Notes: a model not told the origin generated them from the sequence alone. A stretch of DNA of 17,522 bases from a bacterium (GCA_021814835.1 JAKAHO010000014.1:1-17522); one strand, 5' to 3'. Positions 5,901 to 14,669 are shown, counted from the first letter of the stretch. A program made the numbers and translations.

Positions 5901-7340
5901 ATGTATATACCGACGATTGGTTTAGAGATTCATATGAACGGCAAGACGCGGACAAAGATGTTCTGCGCCTGTCCGAATAACTTTGAGGAGGGCAACCCGA
6001 ACATAAACACCTGCCCGATTTGCCTTGGCCACCCCGGTGCTCTACCTGTGGTAAATGAAGAGGCGGTAAAAGCAATCGTGAAGCTTGGGTTGGCGCTTGG
6101 GAGCACTATCGCAAAAAAGTCCCATTTCGACCGCAAGAGCTACTTTTACCCCGACCTTCCGAAGGGTTACCAAATTTCGCAGTACGACCACCCCGTAGTG
6201 CAGGGAGGGTCCTTGAAAGGCATTCGTATTACACGCGTACACCTTGAGGAGGATGCAGGAAGACTTATGCACGAACTTCCGGGAGGAGAGAAAACTAAGG
6301 AAGACGCAACGTATGTTGATTATAACCGCGGAGGAACTCCGCTTCTTGAGCTCGTAACGGAGCCTGATATTAAAAACGCCGAAGAGGCAGTCGCATTCGC
6401 AAAAGAACTTCAGCTTATTTTGAAGTACGTCGGTATTTCTGACGCCGATATGGAAAAGGGCCAGATGCGTGTTGAGGCGAACATTTCGATCAGCAAGGAG
6501 GCGGGGAAACTCGGCACAAAAGTTGAAGTGAAGAACATAAACTCGTTCCGCGCGGTGCATGATGCGATTGAGTTCGAATTGAAGCGTCAGGAAGAAGCGT
6601 TAGAGAAAGGCGAGAAGATAAAGCAGGAAACACGCGGGTGGAACGATGTGAAGCACATTACCGAGAGTCAGCGCTCAAAGGAGTCAGCGCACGACTATCG
6701 TTACTTCCCAGACCCCGACCTTCCTCCGCTCGATTTGTCGCACTGGGATTTGGAGCATATGAAGAATGAGCTTCCCGAACTCCCCGAAGCAAAACGTCAG
6801 CGTTTTGTCGCATCATTCGGTTTGAGTCTTGAACAGGTAGAGGGTTTTATTGAAGAGCCCGCGCTCGCACAGTATTTTGAGGAGTCCGCCTCGGAGCTTG
6901 CGGTGCGCATTGCGCAACCGAACTACCAGTTACTTTGCAATTATCTCTCGAGTGACCTCAAGGGACTTATGAACGCCGAGAAAATAGATTTCCATGCGTT
7001 GAAAATCAGCCCTGAGCACTTTGCGCACCTTGTGGCATTGGCGCAGGAAGGAAAGGTATTGAGCCGTCTTGCAAAGAACCTGCTCGTACAAATGCATGAG
7101 TCGGGAGAAGACCCCGAGACAATTATGTCGCGCACGGGTGTGCGTGTGGTGGATGACGCAGGCGAACTCTCAACGCTTGCGGACGAAATTATCGCAAAAA
7201 ACCCGAAAGCGGTGGAAGACTTCAAAAAAGGAAACGCAAACTCGGTGCAGTTCCTTGTGGGTCAGGGAATGGCAAAGACCCGCGGTCAGGCGAGCCCCGA
7301 AAAACTCCGCGAGATATTTACGAAGAAACTGCAGTCATAA
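5901..7340 (+). CDS. gatB: aspartyl/glutamyl-tRNA amidotransferase subunit B
   Basis: GatB of the GatCAB complex, which converts Glu-tRNA(Gln) and/or Asp-tRNA(Asn) to the amidated forms and replaces GlnRS and/or AsnRS. At 479 residues it is full length. It opens with IPTIGLEIHMNGKTRTKMFC; C22, C24, C38 and C41 form the candidate zinc site (FCACP and CPICLGHPG). Further signatures are DRKSYFYPDLPKGYQISQYD, VDYNRGGTPLLELVTEPD, MRVEANIS and VEVKNINSFRA. The C-terminal YqeY-like domain ends with VGQGMAKTRGQASPEKL. gatA and gatC are not adjacent. A -10-like TATTAT at 5882-5887 lies 13 bases before the ATG, without a convincing -35. There is no Shine-Dalgarno sequence. Confidence 0.97.
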   Translation: MYIPTIGLEIHMNGKTRTKMFCACPNNFEEGNPNINTCPICLGHPGALPVVNEEAVKAIVKLGLALGSTIAKKSHFDRKSYFYPDLPKGYQISQYDHPVVQGGSLKGIRITRVHLEEDAGRLMHELPGGEKTKEDATYVDYNRGGTPLLELVTEPDIKNAEEAVAFAKELQLILKYVGISDADMEKGQMRVEANISISKEAGKLGTKVEVKNINSFRAVHDAIEFELKRQEEALEKGEKIKQETRGWNDVKHITESQRSKESAHDYRYFPDPDLPPLDLSHWDLEHMKNELPELPEAKRQRFVASFGLSLEQVEGFIEEPALAQYFEESASELAVRIAQPNYQLLCNYLSSDLKGLMNAEKIDFHALKISPEHFAHLVALAQEGKVLSRLAKNLLVQMHESGEDPETIMSRTGVRVVDDAGELSTLADEIIAKNPKAVEDFKKGNANSVQFLVGQGMAKTRGQASPEKLREIFTKKLQS

Positions 7341-7342
7341 AA

Positions 7343-7380
7343 AGGATAAAAAAACCGCTCAAATTTATTTGAGCGGTGTT
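7343..7380. terminator. bidirectional terminator between gatB and the minus-strand block
   Basis: A perfect 9-bp stem (ccgctcaaa at 7355-7363 with tttgagcgg at 7368-7376) and a 4-nt loop. Read on the minus strand it runs into a long T tract (complement of the A run at 7348-7354) and so terminates the gene at 7386-7805. On the plus strand the tail is only tgtttgtgt, weaker but adequate for gatB. This is typical of converging genes. Confidence 0.85.
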
Positions 7381-7385
7381 TGTGT

Positions 7386-7805
7386 CTAATAAGCGACGGG
7401 CTGCGCCATCCAACTGCCATTGGGCAGCTGAATTGCGGCAATGTACATGTCAGTGCGCCGCCAGTGCCAGTCTGCGCCCGCGTGCTGCCGATCCCAGCGT
7501 ACGGGGTAGTCGACTGGATGTCCGCTCGTCTTTCCGAGTCTCAATACCCGCATCGCGCCCTCAGGAATGGATAGGGGGATTTTGGCTGCATCAAGCAGAC
7601 GATTCGCAAGGTGTTTTGGAACACTTTCCTTGCGAAGGAAGTCCAGAAGCAGTGACTTCGCGGAAGGGGTGGCAAGAGGATCAAGCAGTTTCATGCGTCC
7701 GGCATAAGTTTCACCCCGGCGCAGCTTCCACTCGCCAACGTTCGATGGGTACCCCATCAACGCATTGATGACGTTGGATGGCAGTGAGCTCATCAGGTTT
7801 TCCAT
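7386..7805 (-). CDS. hypothetical protein
   Basis: About 139 residues from ATG at 7805; the frame also has GTG at 7811. I do not recognise it. The N-terminal half is polar and helical. The C-terminal third is aromatic and basic (PVRWDRQHAGADWHWRRTDMY), followed by YIAAIQLPNGSWMAQPVAY, which looks like beta strands. No membrane segment or signal peptide is seen. Gene status is supported by a well-placed promoter (7842-7869) and a strong terminator right after the stop. It lies downstream of miaA in the same direction but has its own promoter. A cggggtg stretch just before ATG 7805 could serve as a weak ribosome site. Confidence 0.75.
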   Translation of the reverse strand: MENLMSSLPSNVINALMGYPSNVGEWKLRRGETYAGRMKLLDPLATPSAKSLLLDFLRKESVPKHLANRLLDAAKIPLSIPEGAMRVLRLGKTSGHPVDYPVRWDRQHAGADWHWRRTDMYIAAIQLPNGSWMAQPVAY

Positions 7806-7841
7806 ACGCACCCCGTAGTATGAGTAAAGGTTCTATATATT

Positions 7842-7869
7842 GTTATATTCCGATTGAGGTGAAAGTCAA
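7842..7869 (-). promoter_or_regulatory. promoter of the hypothetical gene at 7386-7805
   Basis: On the minus strand, TTGACT (7869-7864), a 16-base spacer and TATAAC (7847-7842). The -35 lies eight bases after the miaA stop, so the gene can be expressed separately from miaA. The expected leader is about 30 bases. Confidence 0.65.
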
Positions 7870-7876
7870 CGAAAGG

Positions 7877-8767
7877 TTAAGAAAGAAACTTCTTAACAAG
7901 TTTCTCCGCCTCAGCGGGTTTCTTTATCCAATGAATGCGCGTGTCGGGGCGGAACCAGGTCATCTGGCGCTTTGCGTAATCAAAAATCTGTTTTGTGAGC
8001 TCACGCATAAAGGTTTCTTTGTCTATCTTCTTCTGTAAAAAAAGTGCACCGTAGCGGTATTCAAGCCCGAATGATTCAAGTTTTTTCCACGATACTCCTT
8101 GAGTGTGGAGTCTCTTTATTTCAGAAAGCATACCGAGCTTAATGCGCGCTTTAAGTCGTTTCTCGATAAGCGCCTTGAGAGTTTCCTTCTCTCGTGCAAT
8201 GCCGATGAATAATGTCGGGTAGGGCAGAGGATGTTTTTTTAATTCAGGAACCTTGCCGAGCGCATCGATAATCTCGAGCGCGCGAATAAGCCGTCGCGGG
8301 TTTTTCGGGTCTATCGTCGAGGCTCGCTCAGGGTCTTTAGATTTCAGTATTTCAAAAAGTTCGTTTACAGACATCTTTTCGAGTTTCTTACGGAGTTTCG
8401 GATTCGGTTTTGCATCGGGTATCACAATGCCGTCAACTAAAGCTCTGATATAAAAGCCCGTGCCTCCACATACAATCGGAGTTTTTCCGCGCTTCACAAT
8501 ACCCGTAATCGCCTTGCGTCCAAGGCGCGCGAAATGTGATGCGGTAAATGTTCTCTTTGGGTCCGCGACATCAAGTAAGTGGTGGGGCACTCCCTCCATT
8601 TCTTTCTTCGTGACCTTACCCGAGCCGAGATTCATACCTTTGTAGACCTGACGCGAATCCGCGGAAATCACCTCGCCGTTAAACTTTTTCCCAAGCAAAA
8701 CCGCAAGCGAAGTTTTTCCGCTTGCGGTGGGCCCCACAACTACAATAAGTTTTGCTTTCGCGTTCAT
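7877..8767 (-). CDS. miaA: tRNA dimethylallyltransferase
   Basis: Transfers a dimethylallyl group to N6 of A37 in tRNAs reading codons that start with U, which stabilises codon-anticodon pairing. The 296-residue length is standard. Signatures are the P-loop GPTASGKT (12-19), SADSRQVYKGMNLGSGK with D37, GVPHHLLDVADP (59-70), VCGGTGFYIRALVDG, and a C-terminal MTWFRPD. The ATG overlaps the thrS stop by one base (TAATG), so the two are translationally coupled. The thiotransferase partner MiaB is not in the window. Confidence 0.96.
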   Translation of the reverse strand: MNAKAKLIVVVGPTASGKTSLAVLLGKKFNGEVISADSRQVYKGMNLGSGKVTKKEMEGVPHHLLDVADPKRTFTASHFARLGRKAITGIVKRGKTPIVCGGTGFYIRALVDGIVIPDAKPNPKLRKKLEKMSVNELFEILKSKDPERASTIDPKNPRRLIRALEIIDALGKVPELKKHPLPYPTLFIGIAREKETLKALIEKRLKARIKLGMLSEIKRLHTQGVSWKKLESFGLEYRYGALFLQKKIDKETFMRELTKQIFDYAKRQMTWFRPDTRIHWIKKPAEAEKLVKKFLS

Positions 8768-10509
8768 TACAAAGCGCGTTTCTGAACCGAGTCCTGCACT
8801 TCTTTAATAAACGCATCTAACGGCTTTGTGTCGTTCGCCTTGCTTCCGTGTTTGCGGACTGCAACCGTCTTGTCCGTTGCTTCCTTGTCGCCCATCACGG
8901 CAACGAGCGGAATCTTCTGAACTTCAGCGGCGCGTACGCGCTTGCCGAGCGTTTCGTTTGCAGGAGACAATTCTGCGCGGATGCGCGCCTTCGTGAACGC
9001 TTCCATTACCTCCTTCGCATATGCCTCGTGCTTGTCGCTGATGGGTACCACCACAACCTGCACGGGTGCGAGCCAGACAGGGAAGAGCCCCGCGGTGTGT
9101 TCGATAAGTACCGAGAGGAAGCGCTCAATGGAGCCCATAATCGCGGCGTGAATCATTACGATACCCTCCTTCTTACCCTCCTCGTTAATGCAGGTGAGTC
9201 CGAAGCGCTCGGGCATATTCATATCGAGCTGAATGGTCGCCACCTGCCACTCGCGTCCGATCGAGTCCTTTGCAAGGAAGTCGAGCTTGGGGCCGTAGAA
9301 TGCTGCCTCGCCGAGTCCGTCGATAACTTCTGCCTTCTTTTCTTTTGCGATATCGCGAAGCATTGATTCCGCAAGCTCCCAGCGTTTTGTATCGCCGAGA
9401 TACTTTTCTGCATGCGCGGGGTCATGGCGCGAGAGGCGAACGTTCAGATTAAAACCAAACGTCGGATAAAACTCGTGAATAATATCCCAAATCTTCAAAA
9501 ACTCCTCCTTCACCTGGCCCATACGGCAGAACACGTGCGCATCGTCCTGTGTGAATGCGCGGACGCGTGAGAGACCCGAAATTTCACCGGACTGTTCATC
9601 GCGGTAGCACATTGTGGTGTTTGCGTAGCGCTGGGGAAGTTCGCGGTAGCTCCATTGCTTGCGCGCATAAATCTGCGTGTGGTGCGGGCAGTTCATCGGC
9701 TTCATCGCAAATTCGTGTCCCTCGCGGGTCGTAATTCTGAAAAGGTCGTCCTTATACTTGTCCCAATGACCGCTCGTCACATACAAATCCTTCTTCGTGA
9801 TATGCGGAATTTCTACGCGCTCATAACCATGCTTTGAGCGGAGTTCCCACACATACGCATCGAGCAAGTTGCGCACAAGGGTTCCGCGTGGAGTCCACAA
9901 AGGGAGACCGCTTCCCACGAGGTCGGAAAAGGTAAACAAATCGAGCTGGGGGCCGAGCACTTTATGGTCGCGCTTCTCGGCTTCCGCTAATTGCGCCTTA
10001 TAGTCCGCGAGTTCTTTGGGAGTTGCAAACGCAAGTCCGTAAATGCGGGTCAACATTTTGTTCTTCTCATCACCGCGCCAGTAGGCACCCGCGACGCGCG
10101 AGAGCGAAAAGCTCTTTGGGTCGATTTCCGCTTTCGCGTCCTTCACGTGGCCTCCTCTGCAGAGGTCGACAAACTGGCCTGACTGGTAGAGGGTAATAGC
10201 TTCCTTTTTTGCGTCGAGGTTGGAGATAAGCTCAACTTTGTAAGGGTTTGATGCAAAGCGTTCTTTGGCTTCTTCACCTGATGCATCAATCTTTTTGAAC
10301 TCGCCCCACGTGGGGAGAATCTCGCGCATCTTCGCTTCGATTGCGGGGAGATCAGCAGTGGTGATAGGCGTCGAAAAATCAAAATCGTAATAAAAGCCGT
10401 TTTCGATAACGGGGCCGATGCCGGGCTTCGTATCGGGGTAGAGCTCCAATACGGCGGCGGCGAGTAGGTGGGCGAGCGAATGGCGCGCCTCTTCAATCGT
10501 GGATTTCAT
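8767..10509 (-). CDS. thrS: threonyl-tRNA synthetase lacking the TGS domain
   Basis: Charges tRNA(Thr) and edits Ser-tRNA(Thr). The protein has 580 residues against 642 in E. coli and begins at the editing domain: H10 and H14 (HSLAH) and C117 and H121 (CRGGH) match E. coli H73, H77, C182 and H186 with a shift of about 63-65, so only the N-terminal TGS domain is missing. The class II core has C274 of MNCPHH as a zinc ligand and MCYRDEQSGEISGLSRVRAFTQDDAH. The C-terminal anticodon domain runs from WLAPVQVVVVPIS. A consensus promoter ends eight bases before the ATG, predicting a leaderless mRNA, in addition to possible read-through from dnaE 20 bases upstream. The upstream sequence is dnaE in another frame, so the TGS absence is not a start-choice error. 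Confidence 0.97.
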   Translation of the reverse strand: MKSTIEEARHSLAHLLAAAVLELYPDTKPGIGPVIENGFYYDFDFSTPITTADLPAIEAKMREILPTWGEFKKIDASGEEAKERFASNPYKVELISNLDAKKEAITLYQSGQFVDLCRGGHVKDAKAEIDPKSFSLSRVAGAYWRGDEKNKMLTRIYGLAFATPKELADYKAQLAEAEKRDHKVLGPQLDLFTFSDLVGSGLPLWTPRGTLVRNLLDAYVWELRSKHGYERVEIPHITKKDLYVTSGHWDKYKDDLFRITTREGHEFAMKPMNCPHHTQIYARKQWSYRELPQRYANTTMCYRDEQSGEISGLSRVRAFTQDDAHVFCRMGQVKEEFLKIWDIIHEFYPTFGFNLNVRLSRHDPAHAEKYLGDTKRWELAESMLRDIAKEKKAEVIDGLGEAAFYGPKLDFLAKDSIGREWQVATIQLDMNMPERFGLTCINEEGKKEGIVMIHAAIMGSIERFLSVLIEHTAGLFPVWLAPVQVVVVPISDKHEAYAKEVMEAFTKARIRAELSPANETLGKRVRAAEVQKIPLVAVMGDKEATDKTVAVRKHGSKANDTKPLDAFIKEVQDSVQKRAL

Positions 10510-10517
10510 ACGTTCTG

Positions 10518-10546
10518 ATTATAACGAGGTTACGCCTTGGGGGCAA
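10518..10546 (-). promoter_or_regulatory. thrS promoter inside the dnaE tail
   Basis: On the minus strand, TTGCCC (10546-10541), a 17-base spacer, and a perfect TATAAT (10523-10518). The -35 lies within the last codons of dnaE. Eight bases separate the -10 box from the thrS ATG, so the start codon would be at or near the 5' end of the mRNA. Confidence 0.8.
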
Positions 10547-13500
10547 CGAGTATACGCACATCGTCGCAGATGAACTTCGTTTCGTCGTTCTTGTAGGAAA
10601 TCCGCCCGACGGCCGCGACGGGCGTGCCTTCCACCCATGCTTTTGGCACTTTCTTCATCGTTTCATCGAACACGAGCATCTCAATCCTCTCCGTCTGGTC
10701 CTCAAGCGTTACGAAAAGCATCGGCGTGCCTTTCTTGGTGGTGAATTTCTCCATTGTGGAAATGATGCCCGCAATCCAGAGGCGGTCGCTCTTTTCCTTG
10801 TCGCCACGGGGAAGTGCTCGCATCTCGATAAGCGAAGGAATCTTGCCTTTCAAGAGAGCCACAAACGGCTGGAAGGGGTGATCGGAAATGTAGAGGCCGA
10901 GCAACTCCTTCTCCCACTGAAGGATGGTGTTTTTGTCGACGGGAGACGCGGACTTCAGGCGCAATTTTGAAACGTGCGAGTCTGCGCCGAAGAGCGAGTC
11001 CTGATTATTACCTGCGGACTTTTTGGCGGCTTGGTTAAACGCAAGGATTTCTTCCATATTCGCAATAAGGTCTCCGCGGGTTACGCCGAGAGAATCAAAT
11101 GCGCCCGCCTTCGCAAGGTTTTCGATAGATTTTTTGTTGAGGTCCTTGTGCCGCGCGCGCGTCAGGAAGTTTGAGAAGTCAGAATACGGTCCGTTCTTGT
11201 TTCTTTCCTCGATAATGAACTCAACGATATTTGCGCCCACGTTCTTGATTGCGGAAAGCCCGAAGCGCACATTCGGCCCGTCCACTGAAAAATCGCGCAT
11301 ACTCATATTGATGTCGGGCGGAAGCACTTTAATGCCGAGGTGCTTTGCCTCGCTCACAAGGAAGTTGATGCGGTCGATATCAGTACCCGATACGTTAAAC
11401 AAGCTCGCGTTGAACTCAACGGGGTAGTGGGCCTTGAGCCATGCGGTTTGGTAACTGATGATGGCATAGCACGCCGCGTGGCTGCGGTTGAAGCCGTATT
11501 TTGCAAATGGCGGGAAGAGTTCCCAGATTTCGCGCGCAATTTTTTGAGGAATGCCGTTCTTTATCATGCCGTCGATGAGCTTCTTCTCCTGCTCATCAAG
11601 CAACGCTTTAATTTTTTTGCCGATTGCTTTGCGGAGTGTGTCGGCTTCCGCGAGCGAGTAGCCTGCAAGGTCGCGCGCAATTCTCATCATCTGCTCCTGA
11701 TAGATGCCGACGCCCCACGTCTTCTCAAGTACGGGTTTCAGCTTCTCGTGGAGATATGAAACCTCCTCCTCGCCGTGCTTACGGCGGATATAAATAGGAA
11801 TAAGTTCCATGGGGCCCGGGCGGTACAGGGCGACCATCGCAATAATGTCTTCAAGTTCGGTCGGCTTCAGTTCTTTCAAATAACGGCGCATGCCTGAAGA
11901 TTCAAATTGGAATACGCCCGTCGTGTCGCCCGAGCGGAAAAGTTCGAACACCTTTGCATCGTCGAGGGGAAGCTCATCAATATCAATCGTCACGCCATGA
12001 AGTTCTTTAATAAGGCGCAGAGTCTTTTCAATAATCGTGAGGTTTTTGAGTCCCAAGAAGTCCATTTTAAGAACACCAAGGTCCTCGACTGCGTGCATTT
12101 CCGCCTGAGTGATAATCGCATCCTCGCCCTGCGGCGCCTTCTGGAGCGCCATGTAGTTCGTAAGGGGTTCTGCCGCAATCACCACGCCGCACGCGTGGAC
12201 GGATGCGTGGCGGGCAACGCCTTCAAGTTTCTGCGCGGCATCAAGCAGCTGTTTTGCCTGCGGGTCAGTCTTATATTTCGCGTTTAGCTCGGGGATTACC
12301 TCAATAGATTTCTTGAGGAAACTCTCATCGCCCTCAAGGTCAATCTTCATAGGAATAAGCTTCGAAAGCTCATCGCAAAAGGCATAGGGGAGGCCCATCG
12401 CGCGCCCCGTGTCGCGGATGGCGGCCTTCGCGGCCATCGTTCCGAACGTGATAATCTGCGCCACGCGGTCGGCGCCGTACTTCTCGCGTACGTAGGCAAC
12501 CACCTCGTCGCGGCGGATATCGGTAAAGTCGGTATCGACATCAGGCATTGAGATACGTTCAGGGTTTAAGAAACGCTCGAAGAGCAGGTCGTACTTTAAG
12601 GGGTCGATATTTGTAATGCGCAAAATATACGCAATGATACTGCCCGCCGCCGAGCCTCTTCCTGGGCCCACCACGATGCCGTGCTCCTTTGCCCAGTTGA
12701 TATAATCCTGCACGATTAAGAAGTAATCCGCGAAGCCAGTTTTCTCGATAACGCCGAGCTCCATTGCGATGCGCGCCTCGATTTCGGGCGTCATATGCGG
12801 ATAGCGAATGGGCGTACCGCGCGCGACAAGCGCTTTCATATATTCAAAGGACGTTCCTTCGTTGTCGGGCGGTACGAACTTCGGGAGTTTTGATTTGCCG
12901 AGCTCAATCGTCACATCGCACTGCTCAGCGATGCGTATCGTATTCTCAATCGCTTCAGGAATATGTTTGAAGAGCTCAATCATCTCTTCCGCGGGTCTGA
13001 ATGAAATATCAAATTCTTTAAGCGTGAGCCGGTCCTCGTCGTCGAGCTTGCTCGATGTCTGCACCGCGAGAAGTATTTCGTGCGCGGTCTGGTCATCGTG
13101 CCGCGCATAGTGCACGTCTTGTGTGGCAACGACAGGAATGCCGAGCTCGCGCGAGAGTTTCAGGAGGGGCGCGTGGAGGTCGGGCGAGTGGGGCTGAAGT
13201 TCAAGATAAAAGTCGTTGCCGAATATTTTTTGAAACCACACGGCACTCGCACGTGCTTCATCGAACTTCTTTTCGGTAATAAGTTTCGGAATTTCTCCGC
13301 CATAACATCCCGAGAGCACAATAATTCCCTCGCGGTGTAATTCCAAAAGTTCTCTGTCGATTCTCGGCTTGTAATAAAAGCCCTCAAGGTTCGATTTCGT
13401 GACAAGCGCGATAATATTTTTCCAACCCTTCGCATTTTTTGCCAAAAGGATAATGTGATAACGTTTTTCGTCAATGCCCGCACGCTTCATGAGTCGTCCG

Positions 13501-13718
13501 TGGGGCGCAACGTACGCCTCAACGCCCAAAATCGGTTTAATGCCCGCCTTCTTCGCCGCCTTATAGAACTCAATCGCACCGTAAAGGTTGCCGTGGTCGG
13601 TAAGTGCCACCGTGTCCATCCCCAATTCCTTTGTCCGCTCGATAAGGTCATCGATTTTCGCGAGACCGTCGAGCAGGGAGTAGTGCGAGTGGACGTGGAG
13701 GTGGACGAATTTCGACAT
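10530..13718 (-). CDS. dnaE: DNA polymerase III subunit alpha (DnaE type)
   Basis: The replicative polymerase catalytic subunit, 1062 residues, slightly shorter than E. coli (1160). The PHP domain opens with HLHVHSHYSLLDG, with TDHGNLYG, GVEAYVA, LSGCYGGE and VATQDVHYARHDDQTAHE, which retain metal-ligand residues and suggest an active or structural metal site. Palm-domain aspartates are D393 and D395 (MPDVDTDF) and D553 (LKMDFLG), matching E. coli D401, D403 and D555. GPGRGSAAGS, LYRPGPMELIP and KYGFNRSHAACYA are also present. A helix-hairpin-helix near residues 850-880 precedes an OB-fold (WIAGIISTMEKFTTKKGTPM). The C-terminal tau-binding part appears reduced. It has its own promoter; thrS follows 20 bases later. 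Confidence 0.97.
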   Translation of the reverse strand: MSKFVHLHVHSHYSLLDGLAKIDDLIERTKELGMDTVALTDHGNLYGAIEFYKAAKKAGIKPILGVEAYVAPHGRLMKRAGIDEKRYHIILLAKNAKGWKNIIALVTKSNLEGFYYKPRIDRELLELHREGIIVLSGCYGGEIPKLITEKKFDEARASAVWFQKIFGNDFYLELQPHSPDLHAPLLKLSRELGIPVVATQDVHYARHDDQTAHEILLAVQTSSKLDDEDRLTLKEFDISFRPAEEMIELFKHIPEAIENTIRIAEQCDVTIELGKSKLPKFVPPDNEGTSFEYMKALVARGTPIRYPHMTPEIEARIAMELGVIEKTGFADYFLIVQDYINWAKEHGIVVGPGRGSAAGSIIAYILRITNIDPLKYDLLFERFLNPERISMPDVDTDFTDIRRDEVVAYVREKYGADRVAQIITFGTMAAKAAIRDTGRAMGLPYAFCDELSKLIPMKIDLEGDESFLKKSIEVIPELNAKYKTDPQAKQLLDAAQKLEGVARHASVHACGVVIAAEPLTNYMALQKAPQGEDAIITQAEMHAVEDLGVLKMDFLGLKNLTIIEKTLRLIKELHGVTIDIDELPLDDAKVFELFRSGDTTGVFQFESSGMRRYLKELKPTELEDIIAMVALYRPGPMELIPIYIRRKHGEEEVSYLHEKLKPVLEKTWGVGIYQEQMMRIARDLAGYSLAEADTLRKAIGKKIKALLDEQEKKLIDGMIKNGIPQKIAREIWELFPPFAKYGFNRSHAACYAIISYQTAWLKAHYPVEFNASLFNVSGTDIDRINFLVSEAKHLGIKVLPPDINMSMRDFSVDGPNVRFGLSAIKNVGANIVEFIIEERNKNGPYSDFSNFLTRARHKDLNKKSIENLAKAGAFDSLGVTRGDLIANMEEILAFNQAAKKSAGNNQDSLFGADSHVSKLRLKSASPVDKNTILQWEKELLGLYISDHPFQPFVALLKGKIPSLIEMRALPRGDKEKSDRLWIAGIISTMEKFTTKKGTPMLFVTLEDQTERIEMLVFDETMKKVPKAWVEGTPVAAVGRISYKNDETKFICDDVRILVAPKA

Positions 13719-13733
13719 AACAGTATTGCACTC

Positions 13734-13762
13734 ATTCTATTGCCGAACGTGAGTCACGGCAA
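13734..13762 (-). promoter_or_regulatory. dnaE promoter
   Basis: On the minus strand, TTGCCG (13762-13757), a 17-base spacer and TAGAAT (13739-13734). Fifteen bases separate the -10 from the dnaE ATG, giving a leader shorter than ten bases and no Shine-Dalgarno sequence. Confidence 0.75.
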
Positions 13763-14018
13763 CGCTGTGGATAGCGCTTTTTATTGTCTAATATGGCGCT
13801 CACTCTTGTCTCACGAAAAGATGCGGTTGATTCCCCCTGCGTGGAAATCACCGCTACTTCCTCATGCTCGCTCGCATTCCAACGCTCTTTTCTTAGGGAA
13901 AGAGCTCGCTTTAGGTTTGCGGAGAATTTTGACAACGTACCGCAACAGGTGTGTAATGTTCCTAGTAATTTGAATATCGGCGAGGTTCAAGAAGGTCAAC
14001 CTAAACCTGGGGGCGGGC
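13763..14018. other. intergenic region between divergent genes
   Basis: About 300 bases lie between the dnaE ATG and the gene at 14019. Apart from the dnaE promoter and a candidate promoter at 13929-13959, I see only a short imperfect inverted pair (agcgct near 13773, ggcgct near 13795). Frames crossing it (13784-14140 plus, 13732-13935 minus) start with TTG, have unlikely composition or overlap the better gene, so I do not call a protein here. Confidence 0.5.
13929..13959 (+). promoter_or_regulatory. candidate promoter of the gene at 14019
   Basis: A consensus TTGACA (13929-13934) and a TAATGT (13954-13959) preceded by TG, spaced by 19 bases. The spacing is long and the -10 imperfect, but the -35 is perfect and in the right place. 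Confidence 0.4.
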
Positions 14019-14654
14019 ATGCCACACAGGGCAGAAAAGTTCCGCGAAGGCGACTTGATGCATCACGGCGCGTACGGTCAGCTGTACGCCTCCACAAAGG
14101 TCATCCGCCACAAGTACGGCACGACGGGGTCGGAAGATGACCCGGGGTACTTCGAGATTCTCGAGTTCCCGTCGCCTCCCGAGGGGAGGAAGCCGGCGGT
14201 GTTCCACATCTTCTCTGACACGAGCGGTCACGTGTTCTTCCGCTTCGACTCAGTGGAGGAGGTGCTGAACTTCGACTTCAACAAGGAAGTGGGCGCCGCA
14301 ATCGAGGGGCGCGAGCCCGTGCCACCGCACCTGCTAGGCGTGATGGAGCAGACGAACGACGTGTTGCCGTGGTTCTTCCATCCGCACGTCCTCATCATCG
14401 ACACTCCTGCGGGTTCTGTTCCTGAGAAGATTCGGAACGCCTGGGTGGGCGCGAAGCTGCCAACCAAGGGCAGGGGCAACAAGGGGGTCGCGATGGGGCG
14501 CACGGGGTGCCGAGGGTACCGCGTGGCGGGCGCAGACGCGCTGGAGGTTCTGCGGGAGCACAATCCGAAGGCGGCGCTCTGGTGGGAGAAGAACTTCTTC
14601 AACTTCCAGGAAATCGAGCTGATCTTCGACGCAAAGGTGTGCAAGGAAATCTAG
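14019..14654 (+). CDS. hypothetical protein
   Basis: A 211-residue protein I cannot assign. ATG 14019 is preceded by a G-rich run (gggggcggg). ATG 14058 (MHHGAYGQ), with gaagg seven bases upstream, is the alternative. The sequence looks soluble and globular: an N-terminal strand-rich part (YFEILEFPSPPEGRKPAVFHIFSD cut here), then an aromatic segment (VLPWFFHPHVLIID), a basic glycine-rich stretch (KLPTKGRGNKGVAMGRTGCRGYRVAG, partly), and an acidic C terminus. No membrane segment. Codon use is markedly GC-rich (ctg, gtg, ctc, gag) compared with lexA next door, which hints at a different origin. It has its own terminator and a candidate promoter, so it is a monocistronic gene. Confidence 0.75.
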   Translation: MPHRAEKFREGDLMHHGAYGQLYASTKVIRHKYGTTGSEDDPGYFEILEFPSPPEGRKPAVFHIFSDTSGHVFFRFDSVEEVLNFDFNKEVGAAIEGREPVPPHLLGVMEQTNDVLPWFFHPHVLIIDTPAGSVPEKIRNAWVGAKLPTKGRGNKGVAMGRTGCRGYRVAGADALEVLREHNPKAALWWEKNFFNFQEIELIFDAKVCKEI

Positions 14655-14669
14655 CGCACACAGATATAT

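Noticed and set aside
13732..13935. 67-codon minus-strand frame just before dnaE
   Set aside because: TTG start, covers the dnaE promoter and resembles no protein.
13784..14140. 118-codon plus-strand frame
   Set aside because: Starts with TTG, overlaps the better gene at 14019 by 122 bases and has low-complexity, arginine-rich composition.
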